Source: Neoarius graeffei
Lineage: Eukaryota; Chordata; Actinopteri; Siluriformes; Ariidae
Direction: 5' to 3'
Length of the DNA stretch: 64,000 bases
Assembly: GCF_027579695.1 (NCBI RefSeq)
Contig: NC_083583.1
Coordinates: forward strand, 2,077,625-2,141,624
Part shown: positions 22,440 through 31,864 of the stretch, piece by piece
Position numbering within the stretch: the first letter of the stretch is position 1
Layout of the letters: each line of letters opens with the position of its first letter
Position numbers and translations under genes: made by a program
The notes under the pieces: generated by a model
Database searches by the model: none
Seen by the model: the letters and a program-made list of their open reading frames with translations, nothing else
What the model was told of the DNA's origin: nothing

Positions 22440-23435
22440 GGCCCTGTCCACACGGCAATGGATTCAGGTGAATCCGATACAATTGTTTATCGTTTCGGCC
22501 TGGCGTCCACACGGCACCGCCGTTTTGGGTGCCCCAAAACAAAATCTTTTGAGAACAGGTTCCAGAGTGGAAAGATCTGGCAACGTTGCCATTGCGAAGT
22601 CGTCTGGATGAGTAGAACGGATTTGTTTACGATGACGTCACAACCACATGACTGTGAGTGCTTCACACCGGGTAGAAGTGTAACGAACTTGATGCGAGTT
22701 GTCAACAAATCCTATAACTTGGTTCATGAAACGCGCTTACAAAATATTTTCACTGTGAATATTTATTGTGTAATGGTGCAAAGTGAGAGAGAGAGAGAGA
22801 ATAGCCCTTAGGGCAGAGTCAATCCCGCCAGCAAAAATAGGGAAAAAAAAGGAGCGATCTCACCTCTTCAGATGTTGGTTTAAGTCCTACAATACATTCC
22901 TCAAAAAGGGCGTAGAAGAACAAATTAATCCATCAACGTGTAGCATTCAATTTATTCCGGACCATTAAAGACGCCGCCTTCCGCGTAGAATCATACGTCA
23001 TCCTCGCCGCCATATTGGATGGGTCAAAGCGGAGAATAAAGATGCCTCATTCATGTGCTGCGTTTAACTGTACCAACAGGTTTACCGTCCAAACGAGATC
23101 ACATGGGATTACCTTTCACAGGTGAGACTGGAAAAATACTTTTCATTGTATTTGGTCATTATAATGTAATTTTACGAACAGATTTTTCTGACTTTGTGGC
23201 TAATATGAAGTCTCGCGCATAATAGTTTATGCGCATGCGTCCTTACTTCTTCTATTGTTCTGGTGTCTCCGAAGGGACCGTCTTACAGCGCCCCTAGAGG
23301 TGTGGCATGTGTATTGCATCGTTTTCAGCAAGCATTGCGTTGCCATATGGACCTGATATTTTACTGATCGTTGCCCATTTGGACGCGATATTTTTTTAAA
23401 TAACATCTCATTGCCGTTGTCGTGTGGATGTAGCC
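22440..23435 (+). mobile_element. TIR transposon (non-autonomous) carrying a THAP exon
   Basis: The ends are inverted repeats (GGCCCTGTCCACACGGCAA on the left, GGCTACATCCACACGACAA read from the right), with TAA on both sides (22437-22439 / 23436-23438), which fits a 3-bp PIF/Harbinger-type duplication. The Penelope sequence is continuous when it is removed. No transposase core is present. It contains a CpG-rich, promoter-like middle and one THAP-type exon (23042-23121). Confidence 0.75.
23042..23121 (+). CDS. THAP-domain first exon (partial)
   Basis: ATG at 23042 opens MPHSCAAFNCTNRFTVQTRS, followed by HGITFH, the N-terminal half of a THAP (C2CH) zinc finger: the C-x3-C pair and the GITFH motif are in place. 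A consensus donor follows at once (CACAG|GTGAGA at 23121/23122). Upstream, GCCGCCATATTGGA (23008-23021) looks like a YY1-type core promoter site. The rest of the domain (second Cys/His and AVPTIF box) would be in a following exon that I cannot find. It may be the remnant of the element's own transposase gene or a captured host first exon. Confidence 0.6.
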
Positions 23436-23653
23436 TAAGACATCATTTATCAGCCACCTACAATGCAGTCCTTGGCACACTTCCCAGACAACTGAATGCA
23501 CACCAAAACCCAGCTGTTTTCAGTGACTCACAGGAGGACAGAGAGAATCAGCATTCCATTGATCACCCTAACGGGCAATCCATTGATCATCCTAACGACT
23601 CTCGAGGCCGTTCACAACCAGCCCCCAGTGACCCACACCAACAGGATGACTCA
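23436..23653 (+). pseudogene. Penelope-like element, fragment between two insertions
   Basis: Continues the Penelope 3' coding end (HHLSATYNAVLGTLPRQLN) and a His/Asp-rich tail (IDHPNGQSIDHPNDS). It ends with ctca (23650-23653), the apparent duplication at the next insertion. Confidence 0.8.
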
Positions 23654-24362
23654 GGTGGGGTTTACATTAGACCGTATCAGCGGATCATCAGATTAACGTT
23701 TTTAAAACGATTGGTGTGCACACAGCAACGCCGATACACAATTTGCGTGCACACCACAACGCCAATACATGGATACACTCGGCTCCGCAGGCATCCTGCG
23801 CTCCAAATCACTCCACCCTGAACAGCGAGTGCCCTCTGGAGGGTGCGCACTCTGGCCCTGCGCAGCTCACAGAGCGCGCGAGTGAAGTGCACGAGCAGTG
23901 ATTTGGGACTGAGCCGCTGTGTGTGTGATCTCAGTGCATGTCAGGCATGCGCGTCACTTACCACTTGCAAGTGGAAGGATGGCAAGCCTAAAGACAATCA
24001 TAACTACACAATGGGCAGTATTTGCAGTATTTTCATACTTTTATACTCTTTAATGAAAGGTGATACAAGGCGGAAGTCCGCGCCGTTTTTCAGCAGTCGC
24101 GTCACATGACCAACGCCAGCGAATCAGGAAGGTGGAGGTCACAGTGACGTTGTCCAATGATGACGCCAGCTAGAGCTCAGCACAGCGTATCTGCGTATCC
24201 GCGTATTCTCAATGTTTACACAGCACCAGACCAGACACGATCTGGATTGAATACGTGGACCCTGGCGGATTCCCGTTTCCCGGCGTTTCCAGGCGTTTTA
24301 ATGTAAACAGACAGTGCATCCGCGAAGAAAACGAGACAGATACGGTCTAATGTAAACTTGGC
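23654..24362. mobile_element. MITE with 20-bp TIRs, inside the Penelope element
   Basis: The inverted ends share GTTTACATTAGACCGTATC (left 23659 onward; right, reversed, ending 24358). CTCA lies on both sides (23650-23653 and 24363-24366). It is CpG-rich and has no coding potential; internal words such as GCGTATC-CGCGTATT recur. The superfamily is not clear from the 3-4 bp duplication. Confidence 0.72.
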
Positions 24363-24510
24363 CTCAATGACACCTTAGATGAGCTTTTCATCCATGAGAG
24401 GATAAATACCTGATGCTCCCTACCAGTCAGACAGAACTGAAGAAGCCTTTCGGATGAGAGGTGAAACGTCTTCAAGAATCTTCAAGCAAGTCCAGTTGCT
24501 CTCTTTTACC
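24363..24510 (+). pseudogene. Penelope-like element 3' end
   Basis: Contains the typical 3' end of fish Penelope elements: GACACCTTAGATGAGC, CAGACAGAACTGAAGAAGCC and TTTCGGATGAGAGGTGAAAC, ending near TCCAGTTGCTCTC. The GGATGAG...GAAAC portion recalls the hammerhead-like core reported in Penelope-like elements, but the first conserved bases are not canonical. Confidence 0.7.
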
Positions 24511-25365
24511 ACCCACAGTTTACTATGACCTGGATGACAGAATCTTCACAGTCAAGTTTTATTTCCACATCCAAATTATTTCTTATTAATCATAAAAGTT
24601 TTGAAATCTCAAATGATTAAAGTATTTAATAGGCTACTGAATAAGTTAAAAAAATAACCTAACTGAATACAAAAATTGAATCAGAGGAGTTTGAGGGAGT
24701 TGGCATGGGGTTTTTAATTATTATAAAATACTGTAGTATTACTTTTCAATGTCATTCTGTATTTGATAGATTCCAGCAAGTTAGTTAGTTAGTTTATTTA
24801 TTTATTTGTAGAGTGGGGCAGAGTGATGTCCTCAGTGGGGTGGGGTTGTGAAGTCATCAGCTGGGCAGGGAGGCAGAGCATCCTTCTCTGTTGGGAGGGA
24901 GGGTGAGAATGAGATCCATAATCAGGGCTTGTTGCTCCTTTCCTGACTGCTTTCCAGCATTGCAGTGATGTTGTTGTAATTTCTGGCCAGTTTCTAAGCT
25001 GCTGTTGCTGCTGCCTGAGGAAAAGGACCTGCACTGTTTACTCCTGCCTTGGTCCAGTTTGAGCTCCCTGACAGGTGAGTGAGTGTGGCGGTATTGTGTC
25101 ATGTTGTCTTCTAAGTTAAGTTCCTCGGTACATGAGAGTCCATTTCAGGTGGTACTTTACTCTGACCTCTGACCACATCCTTTCTCCTGTAGGATTCTGT
25201 CATTTTGAAAAAGTGAGCAAACATGACGTTAAATTTTAATTCCAGTAAGAGATCATCATGAATAATCTGCAGTTTCTCGCTTTGTTCAATCTGCAATATG
25301 TGACCCATGTACTCTGCACTGTATGTCACTGAATTTCAGCTCCTTTTCTCAAACCATTCCTGTTC
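24511..25365. other. Spacer, nothing recognised
   Basis: No convincing gene or repeat. It contains a short TTAG/TTTA-rich run near 24780-24810. Small open frames here have no recognisable similarity. Confidence 0.5.
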
Positions 25366-26667
25366 TTGGGTGACCCAAAAAAAAGTTTACACTTGGTTGA
25401 TTGCTTGTATAAACACCAATTTAGGTCTCTTTAACTTTGTTCAATGCTCCAGTGATTGCTGTTGAACTCCTAATTCCACTGCTATGCTCTTTTCACTCAA
25501 CTACATGTGCTTCGTTTGAAAATGAAGAAAACTTCTGCTGTGCCTGAATTACTGTGTGCCGGACTGTCTCCTACCGAGATTGCAACACAGCTGGGAATAT
25601 CAAGATGTGCAGTGTACAAAATTAAAAACAAGTTAGAATGCACTGGAACAGCCAAAAGAAAGCCTGGATCTGGTCGCCCTCGGTCTGTATGGACAAAACA
25701 CATGATTAACAAGGTTAAACGATGAATCAAGTCCAATCCTGTCAGGTCCATGAGAAAAATGGCTTCTGAGCTTGATGTCAGTCCTTCCTCAATGCAACGA
25801 CTTGTCAAGAATGACCTTAACATGAAGTCCAGGGCCAGAGTGAAGGTTCCACTTCTTACTAAAGCTCAAAGAGAAAGTAGGGTGAAACAGTCCAAGGCAC
25901 TGTTGAACAACATCAAGCATGCTGCGCCAGGTCGTGCTATCTTGTTCTCAGATGAAAAGATCTTCACTGTCGATGCCATATCAAACCGAAGAAACAACCG
26001 ATGGATTGGAGGTGATCCCACAGATGTACCTGATGCTGTAAAGTATGCTAACACTACAAAGCACCCAGCTTCAGTCATGGTTTTTGGTCTCATCTCCTCG
26101 GATGGCAAGAAGATGCCTCCAGTTTTCATTCCCTCAGGTGTCCGCATCAACACTGAGGGATATCTGGACATTCTGCAGAAAAAAAGTCAAGCCATGGATC
26201 CAGACCAACTACCCTGATGGGAATTATGTGTTCCAACAAGACGGTGCCCCTGCTCACACTTCCAAGAGGACCCAAGAATGGTTGAATGCCAACCTGGATG
26301 CATTCTGGCCCAAGGATATGTGGCCTCCCCAGAGTCCAGATCTTAATCCACTGGATTATAGTATCTAGGCAACTGTGGAGGACAGTGCCTATAAGAACCC
26401 CCACCCTTCTGTACCAGCCTTGCAGAGGTCTGTTCTGAGATCTTGGAACCGAATAACAGCATCCTACATCAGGAAGACTTGTCAAGTTTTCCGCAGTCGT
26501 CTGGAGGCGGTCATGGCAGTCGGAGGAGGACACATCGAGAAGTAGAATCTATGATGTATGCTGTTTCTAATGATGTATAGATTGTTAATAAAATTTGTAT
26601 TAGAAGCTGAGATACATGGTGTTGAAGTTTCATTTATGAAAGTGTAAACTTTTTTTGGGTCACCCTG
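25366..26667 (+). mobile_element. Tc1/mariner-superfamily transposon (DD37D type)
   Basis: The inverted ends are TTGGGTGACCCAAAAAAA-AGTTTACAC on the left and CAGGGTGACCCAAAAAAAGT on the right (reversed). One degenerate transposase lies inside. TA follows on the right (26668-26669), while the left TA has mutated. Confidence 0.88.
25522..26544 (+). pseudogene. DD37D-type transposase, three lesions
   Basis: From MKKTSAVPELLCAGLSPTEI it has an N-terminal helix-turn-helix (IATQLGISRCAVYKIKNKL) and a GRPRS hook. Catalytic residues are visible: Asp in LFSDEKIF, Asp in FQQDGAPAHTS, and Asp in SPDLNPLDYS, with 37 residues between the last two. Lesions: TGA at about 25723 (KVKR-stop-IKSN), an A-run frameshift near 26180-26186 (ILQKK), and TAG at about 26366 after LDYSI. 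The C-terminus ends GGGHIEK. DD37D spacing is a mark of maT/mariner-related families. Confidence 0.88.
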
Positions 26668-27193
26668 TAGGGTAATTTACAGTACAAGACACTCTATTAG
26701 CCTTTAATGACACCTACATGATACCGATCTGCATGATATGGCTGGTTAATATGTCTGAGGACACACCCAACACTAGGGCTGCGTACCAGTACTGTGTACT
26801 GGTACTGTACCGTGAAAATCGATTCGGTACAGGTCCAAAATACCGGATCATGAAGTACTGGTACTGTACCGATATAAATTTACACCAAGTATATGCTTAT
26901 TTTGTGACTGAAGATGTGTAAATCCTACCACAAAGATGAAAATTTAGCACTGGAAAAGACGTAAAATGCCGCGCTGAAACTTGAAATCAGAGCCATCTTT
27001 GATTTGAGATCCTCTCGCCACAGTCTCACGAGACATTGCGAGAGCTTGGCTGATCCAGCGTTATGATTGGTCAAAAAGACTCAAAAGCAGGTCAGCCTTT
27101 TTTCCTTTGCTGGCATTGGCGGCCTTTGCTGCTTTGTGTAATTTTGGCACGTAAGTTAAAGACAGCGGACTGTGCGGAGTGAATTTGTTTGTC

Positions 27194-27401
27194 ATGCCAC
27201 TTGGGAAGATCAGTAAGGTCTGGGATCACGTAACAAAGCTTTCAGGGGGCCAGAAGAACACAAGATGCAACCTCTGTAATGCCACCATTCAGTGCAGCGG
27301 TGGAATGTCTAACATAGCAAAACATTTATGCCAGCATCACAAGATTGAGACAACTCCACATGAGTCTGGAATGATCATTGCGTCCATGTTCAACATTAAG
27401 C
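27194..27401 (+). pseudogene. hAT transposase exon 1 (BED zinc finger)
   Basis: Starts MPLGKISKVWDHVTKLSGGQ and contains the BED-type zinc finger: CNLCNATIQ with the Cys pair, then HLCQHH with the His pair. The exon ends AACATTAAGC followed by the donor GTAAGT at 27402. The acceptor tttccttcag ends at 28000. The join gives IKP-EDNACS in phase. BED fingers bind the transposon ends in ZBED/hAT proteins. The exon itself is intact but is annotated as part of a broken gene. Confidence 0.85.
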
Positions 27402-28000
27402 GTAAGTTTTTGTTTTGTTAAGCTAAGAATGTAGTAGAATTCTGAGATAAAACATGGGCCAAATTAAAATGTTTTAGTTTTCTTCTCCTAACCTCATGGC
27501 CTCATGCGACACCAAACGTGACCAAAGTGACACCTAGGGACAGCGTAACTAATATGCAACAGATCTTTCAGGTGGGGAGTTTTGGCAGCAAGGGAGTTTG
27601 CCAGCAGCTTGTCTCCCACTCTGGGGCTATAACTGGCCCCGCTGGGGGGGGGGGGGGGGGGCGCTATTAGCGGGCCATTTGTCATGCTAGATAATTGTAC
27701 AAGAAGCAGCACGTTTTTTTCCAGACTGAATGGTGTTTAAAAAAAATCTCGGTAACATTACCTGTTTTTGCCAAAAAATGGTGTAATATAATAGATATTC
27801 ACTGCTGTCCTTTTACACCATAACTACTGTCAACAGAGCGCAGAGTTTACATTCTGGAATAACATGTTTTGTTCCTGTGGCATTTCTATACCAATGGTGT
27901 CAGTCACTGTCAGATCATTTATGTTTTCATATGTTAATAGAAGAAATCTGATTCTATGTTTTAATAGTCATTGTTTTTTTTATTTTTTTGTTTCCTTCAG

Positions 28001-29783
28001 CCGAGGACAATGCTTGCAGTGTGAATCCACCTGAGTCCACCTCAAAATCAAAGCTCGAGGTCCCCCCCTTCCTTCAATGGAGTCTAGTTCAGGAAGCGTT
28101 GGTGCTAGTGGTGCTGTTGCCAGTACATCAGGCAGGTCAGCCAGTGCTAGCCCTGTGACAAGGATAACACCTTTTACTTTGGCCAAGCAGGCCAAAATAT
28201 CTGAAGAAAGGAAACACCAGATCACAATGAGGGCATGTCATTATCCAGTTAAGGCCTTGAGGCCGTATTCAACAGTACAAGACCCATATTTCAAGGCACT
28301 AGTACAGGAGCTAAACCCGGCCTACAAACTTCCAAGCTGAGATGATGTTGTGGAAAGGATTATCCCCAGCATGTACGATGTTGCATTGAAGGCCCTAAAG
28401 TCAGATCTGAATGATATTGAGTGCGCTGCGCTGACAGGGGATGGGTGGACATCAAGAGCCACAGACCACTTTCTCACCCTCACTGTCCATTACATCAAGG
28501 ACTGGCAACTGAACGTAAAAGTACTGCAAACCCTAAAAGCAGAAGTAGCACAAACAGGAAAAAACATTGCCGTAGAAATAGAAGATTGCTTGAAGGAGTT
28601 CGGCTTGACTGGCAAAGTGGAAGTTATGACTACTGATAATGCCAAGGCTATGGTGAATGCCACGCAAAAGGCCGGGGTCCGTCTGTCAATGGGTTGCTTT
28701 GCCCACACCCTTAACTTGGCAACACAGAAGGTGATGGCTGTGCCATCTGTCTCTGCCATGATAGGTATGATTAGGCCATCAATTACATACTTCAGGAGTT
28801 CGTACATGGGCAAAATTGTGCTCAAGGAGAAATAAACGGCTCTCAATCTCCCCAACCACAGGTTGCTCTTGGACTGTAAGACTAGGTGGAATAGTACATA
28901 CATCATGGTGGAGAGATTCCAGACGCTATATCCTGCAATAGTTGCCACTTCCATGGATGAAGGATTGAAAAACAAGGAGGGATTCAAGAAGCTGCAAAAA
29001 TACAATGACAGTGACAATGTGGGAAAGATCCAGACCTTCCTTCGTGTCATGAAGATTCCCTACCTAATCACAGTGGCCATGTCGGCAGAAAAATGCCCCA
29101 CCAGTGGTCAAGTTCTCACCATGATGGACAAACTGAGAAAACACCTCAGTCCAGATGAAGAAGCTGATGATGCGTTCGCTTGTGACATCAAAGCTGCCAT
29201 CCTAAATGACCTGGAAATGCACTACCAGGAGACACAAAGAATGGAGTTTCTGGAAGAAGCCGTTGCCTTGGATCCCAGATTCAAGGGAATGGCAACAGAT
29301 GAAGTCTGGGAGAGAGTGGTTACTGCCATTGAAGCCAGACAAGAGGTCCACGTCAAAAAGGAGCCCAAGGACGTCACAGCCACGCAGTCAGAGACGGAAA
29401 CACAGGACAGTCATGAGGACGAGGAAGTCCCTGCGAAGCTGGCAAAGCTATCAGCTATGGAGGAGATCTTCATAGATGAGGATGTAGAGGTTACTCATGT
29501 GGAACCACCCTTGCCTATTAGAATCAGGGCACAACAGGAAATACACACCTACAAAAACCTCCCAAAACTCCATTCCACCGATGACATCGTGGCCTTCTGG
29601 AAGGAAAGGAGCCTAAGCCTTCCACTGTTGAGTAGTCTGGCCAAGCGGTACCTGGTTGTGCCTGGAACCAGTGTTCCCAGTGAGAGGGTATTCAGCACAG
29701 CTGGAGATATAGTTTCCGCTGAAAGAGCCTGCCTGGATCCAGAGAACGTGAACATTCTCCTGTTCCTCAACAAGAACACTTAG
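28001..29783 (+). pseudogene. hAT transposase exon 2 (catalytic and dimerisation domains)
   Basis: The ZBED1-like hAT transposase core includes GDGWTSRATDHFLTLTVHYI (28438 onward), TTDNAKAMVNAT, GCFAHTLNLATQKV and CKTRWNSTYIMVERF. The C-terminal hAT dimerisation region is LSLPLLSSLAKRYLVVPGTS then PSERVFSTAGDIVSAER. The protein ends at TAG 29781-29783. Lesions are a probable frameshift in the C-run near 28064-28070 and in-frame stops at 28338-28340 (TGA) and 28833-28835 (TAA). Otherwise the frame is continuous, so this copy is not very old. Confidence 0.9.
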
Positions 29784-30288
29784 ACCACTTCGGATAACAC
29801 TGTCACTGTGTCACAGGCATATGGCCTTCTACTCTGTTTACAACTTTAGATAAGGCATTAGGCCTCATAGTTTTATTTAAAATATCTAGTTTAACTGTTA
29901 ACACCATCATTAGTCAGGGTTTCTCAGGTACTTTGAAAGTTTGAACTATATGTTGTCTGTACTCTGTAGTCTGTAGTACTCTAGTGTAGTCACTTCTCGC
30001 TGTGAGACAACTTATGACTTTTTGTCCCAAGTTAACTAAGTATGAGACTGAGAGGGTGACTGAGAAGTGAGGTAGGAAACCTAGTTATGTTCGGTTTTCT
30101 TTGAATAAAGATACTGAGAAGTTGTCAACAGTTTATTAATGCTTCTGTCATTATTGAAGAAGTTCAGAAGAACACATGTTAATTTGTCAAATTGTTCAGG
30201 GACAGGTCCGGACCTGTACCTAAACCTCTGTACCGGTACCGGTACCTGTACCTGATGTTACGTTTAGGTACGCAGCCCTACCCAACAC

Positions 30289-30639
30289 GCCCCTCTGATG
30301 CTCAGATTCCTTTGGAGGCCAAGTAGCCAGTCATCATTGTTCTTCTATATGCTGGTCCAGTCTGAAACTGAAAAACCTATGACCACATGTTACAGGCAGA
30401 TTTCTGTCTGAAGTTATTTATAAGGATTTCAGTCAAAAATCTCTCATCTGAATGTAAAGTCTCCCGTTCCTTCCTCAGTGTCCAGTGCATAATCCAGTGC
30501 CCATTAAATTGTTTTGTGTTTTTTATTTGTATTTGTGTCTCATACTACAGGAAGCCAGACGGATTTAATAGGAAAAATCATGAGGTGTGAAAGATAAGGA
30601 TTTCAGTCAAAATTCCAGAATATCCAAAATATCGTCTTC
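30289..30639. other. Short spacer
   Basis: No gene is recognised. The phrase ATAAGGATTTCAGTCAAAA occurs twice (about 30421 and 30594), a direct repeat of uncertain meaning just before the LINE. Confidence 0.45.
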
Positions 30640-30855
30640 ATTTTTATTATACTGTCGCTTTCATTTTTGTACTTTTCACTTTCGCTTTCCTTTTTCCGGT
30701 TTTTTTTTCCGGTTTTTTCTCTTTCTTTTTTCGGAAGAACGCCGAGACCGGAAGCTTTCTTTTTCTCTCCTCCTGTGTAAAGTCCACAAGCGGAGGCCAT
30801 CTGATCTGCTTTAATATCAACAGATCTTCATTTAAGGTACGTGAATCTTTTCATC

Positions 30856-31761
30856 ATGGCACACCTTCAGCCTGTTCAGTGTGCTGAGTGCAGGATGTTT
30901 AGTCATTCTTCCTCCGTCACTAGCGATAGCTCTATTAGCTTTACTTGTGATAAGTGCAGATTAGTTAGCTCTCTGACGGAGAAGATTTCAGTGCTAGAAG
31001 CGCGTGTCCAGGCTTTAGAGCAGGTTAGTGAGCGTGAGAACAGTGTAGTTTCTGTTAGGGAAAGTCTGGACGCCCTAGGTGGAGTTAGCAATCCCCCAAC
31101 TCCGGCATTAGAGCCCTTACAGCGGGGCGAATGGGTGACGGCTCGGCGGCATAAGCGTAGAGCCAAAGCTACCGCTGAGGTTCGCCCACGGGAGCACCAC
31201 TCCTCTCCGCGTCACATGTCGAACAGGTTTGCTCTCCTTAGTGATGCACCCACTGAGAAACCTGAAAGAGCTCTGGTTATAGGGGACTCTATCATACGGC
31301 ACGTGAAATTAGCTCAGCCTTTAGGGGCACCAGCAGCTTTAGTCAGGTGTATACCGGGAGCCAGGGCGCCGGACATAGCAGGTAATCTTAGGGTCCTAGG
31401 CAAGCACAGGTTCTCAAAGATAGTTATCCATGCAGGAGCTAATGATATACGCCTTCGTCAGTCTGAGGTTACTAAGAGTAACTTTGTAGAGGTGTTTAAA
31501 TTAGCGAAGGCGATGTCCGATGCTGTAGTATGCTCTGGCCCCATCCCAATGCGGCGTGGCGATGTAGCTTACAGCAGGTTATGGTCGCTGAACTGCTGGC
31601 TGTCCAGGTGGTGCTCTGAAAACAGTGTGGGCTTTATAGATAATTGGGCTAATTTTGAGGGCACTGCTGGCCTGTTAGGGCGGGACGGTATCCATCCCAC
31701 TCGGGAAGGTGCTGCTCTCATTTCCTGCAGCATAGGTCAGTCTCAGAACAGGCCTAGTTAA
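30856..31761 (+). CDS. LINE ORF1 protein with SGNH/esterase-like domain
   Basis: A 301-aa protein from the ATG at 30856 (an in-frame GTG at 30841 is less likely). Residues 9-35 have two Cys pairs (CAEC...CDKC) resembling a PHD/zinc-ribbon; residues about 40-58 (LTEKISVLEARVQALEQ) suit a short coiled coil; a basic stretch (RRHKRRAK) follows. Residues about 138-285 form an SGNH hydrolase fold with ALVIGDSIIRHV (Ser block), HAGANDIR (Asn block) and GRDGIHPTREGA (Asp-His block). ORF1 proteins of CR1/L2 LINEs bind the element RNA; the role of the esterase module is unsettled. 103 bp separate it from ORF2. Confidence 0.92.
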   Translation: MAHLQPVQCAECRMFSHSSSVTSDSSISFTCDKCRLVSSLTEKISVLEARVQALEQVSERENSVVSVRESLDALGGVSNPPTPALEPLQRGEWVTARRHKRRAKATAEVRPREHHSSPRHMSNRFALLSDAPTEKPERALVIGDSIIRHVKLAQPLGAPAALVRCIPGARAPDIAGNLRVLGKHRFSKIVIHAGANDIRLRQSEVTKSNFVEVFKLAKAMSDAVVCSGPIPMRRGDVAYSRLWSLNCWLSRWCSENSVGFIDNWANFEGTAGLLGRDGIHPTREGAALISCSIGQSQNRPS

Positions 31762-31864
31762 TTTCTGACAATCCAGAGCCAAGGCCAGGGAGCAGACGAA
31801 CAGGCTAAACCGACTGTCTGCTAGCTGCACAGAGTCGTCACTCAGGGCCCACTACATCGAGACT

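Larger units (their letters stand above)
26774..30280 (+). mobile_element. hAT DNA transposon, full length, two-exon transposase
   Basis: The terminal inverted repeats TAGGGCTGCGTACC / GGTACGCAGCCCTA are perfect over 14 bp. The target duplication is 8 bp and perfect (cccaacac at 26766-26773 and 30281-30288), diagnostic of hAT. Subterminal GGTAC/GTACC words are repeated at both ends (26795-26880 and 30205-30270), as expected for transposase binding sites. The two-exon transposase gene (27194-27401, 28001-29783) carries only a few lesions. Confidence 0.95.

Noticed and set aside
22783..22802. Coding exon in the GA-rich stretch of the THAP-bearing element
   Set aside because: It is a short (GAGA)n repeat; no splice signals or conserved residues.
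27640..27661. Functional G-quadruplex
   Set aside because: A 20-base G-run inside the hAT intron may fold, but it is a simple homopolymer likely to vary in length or be a sequencing artefact.
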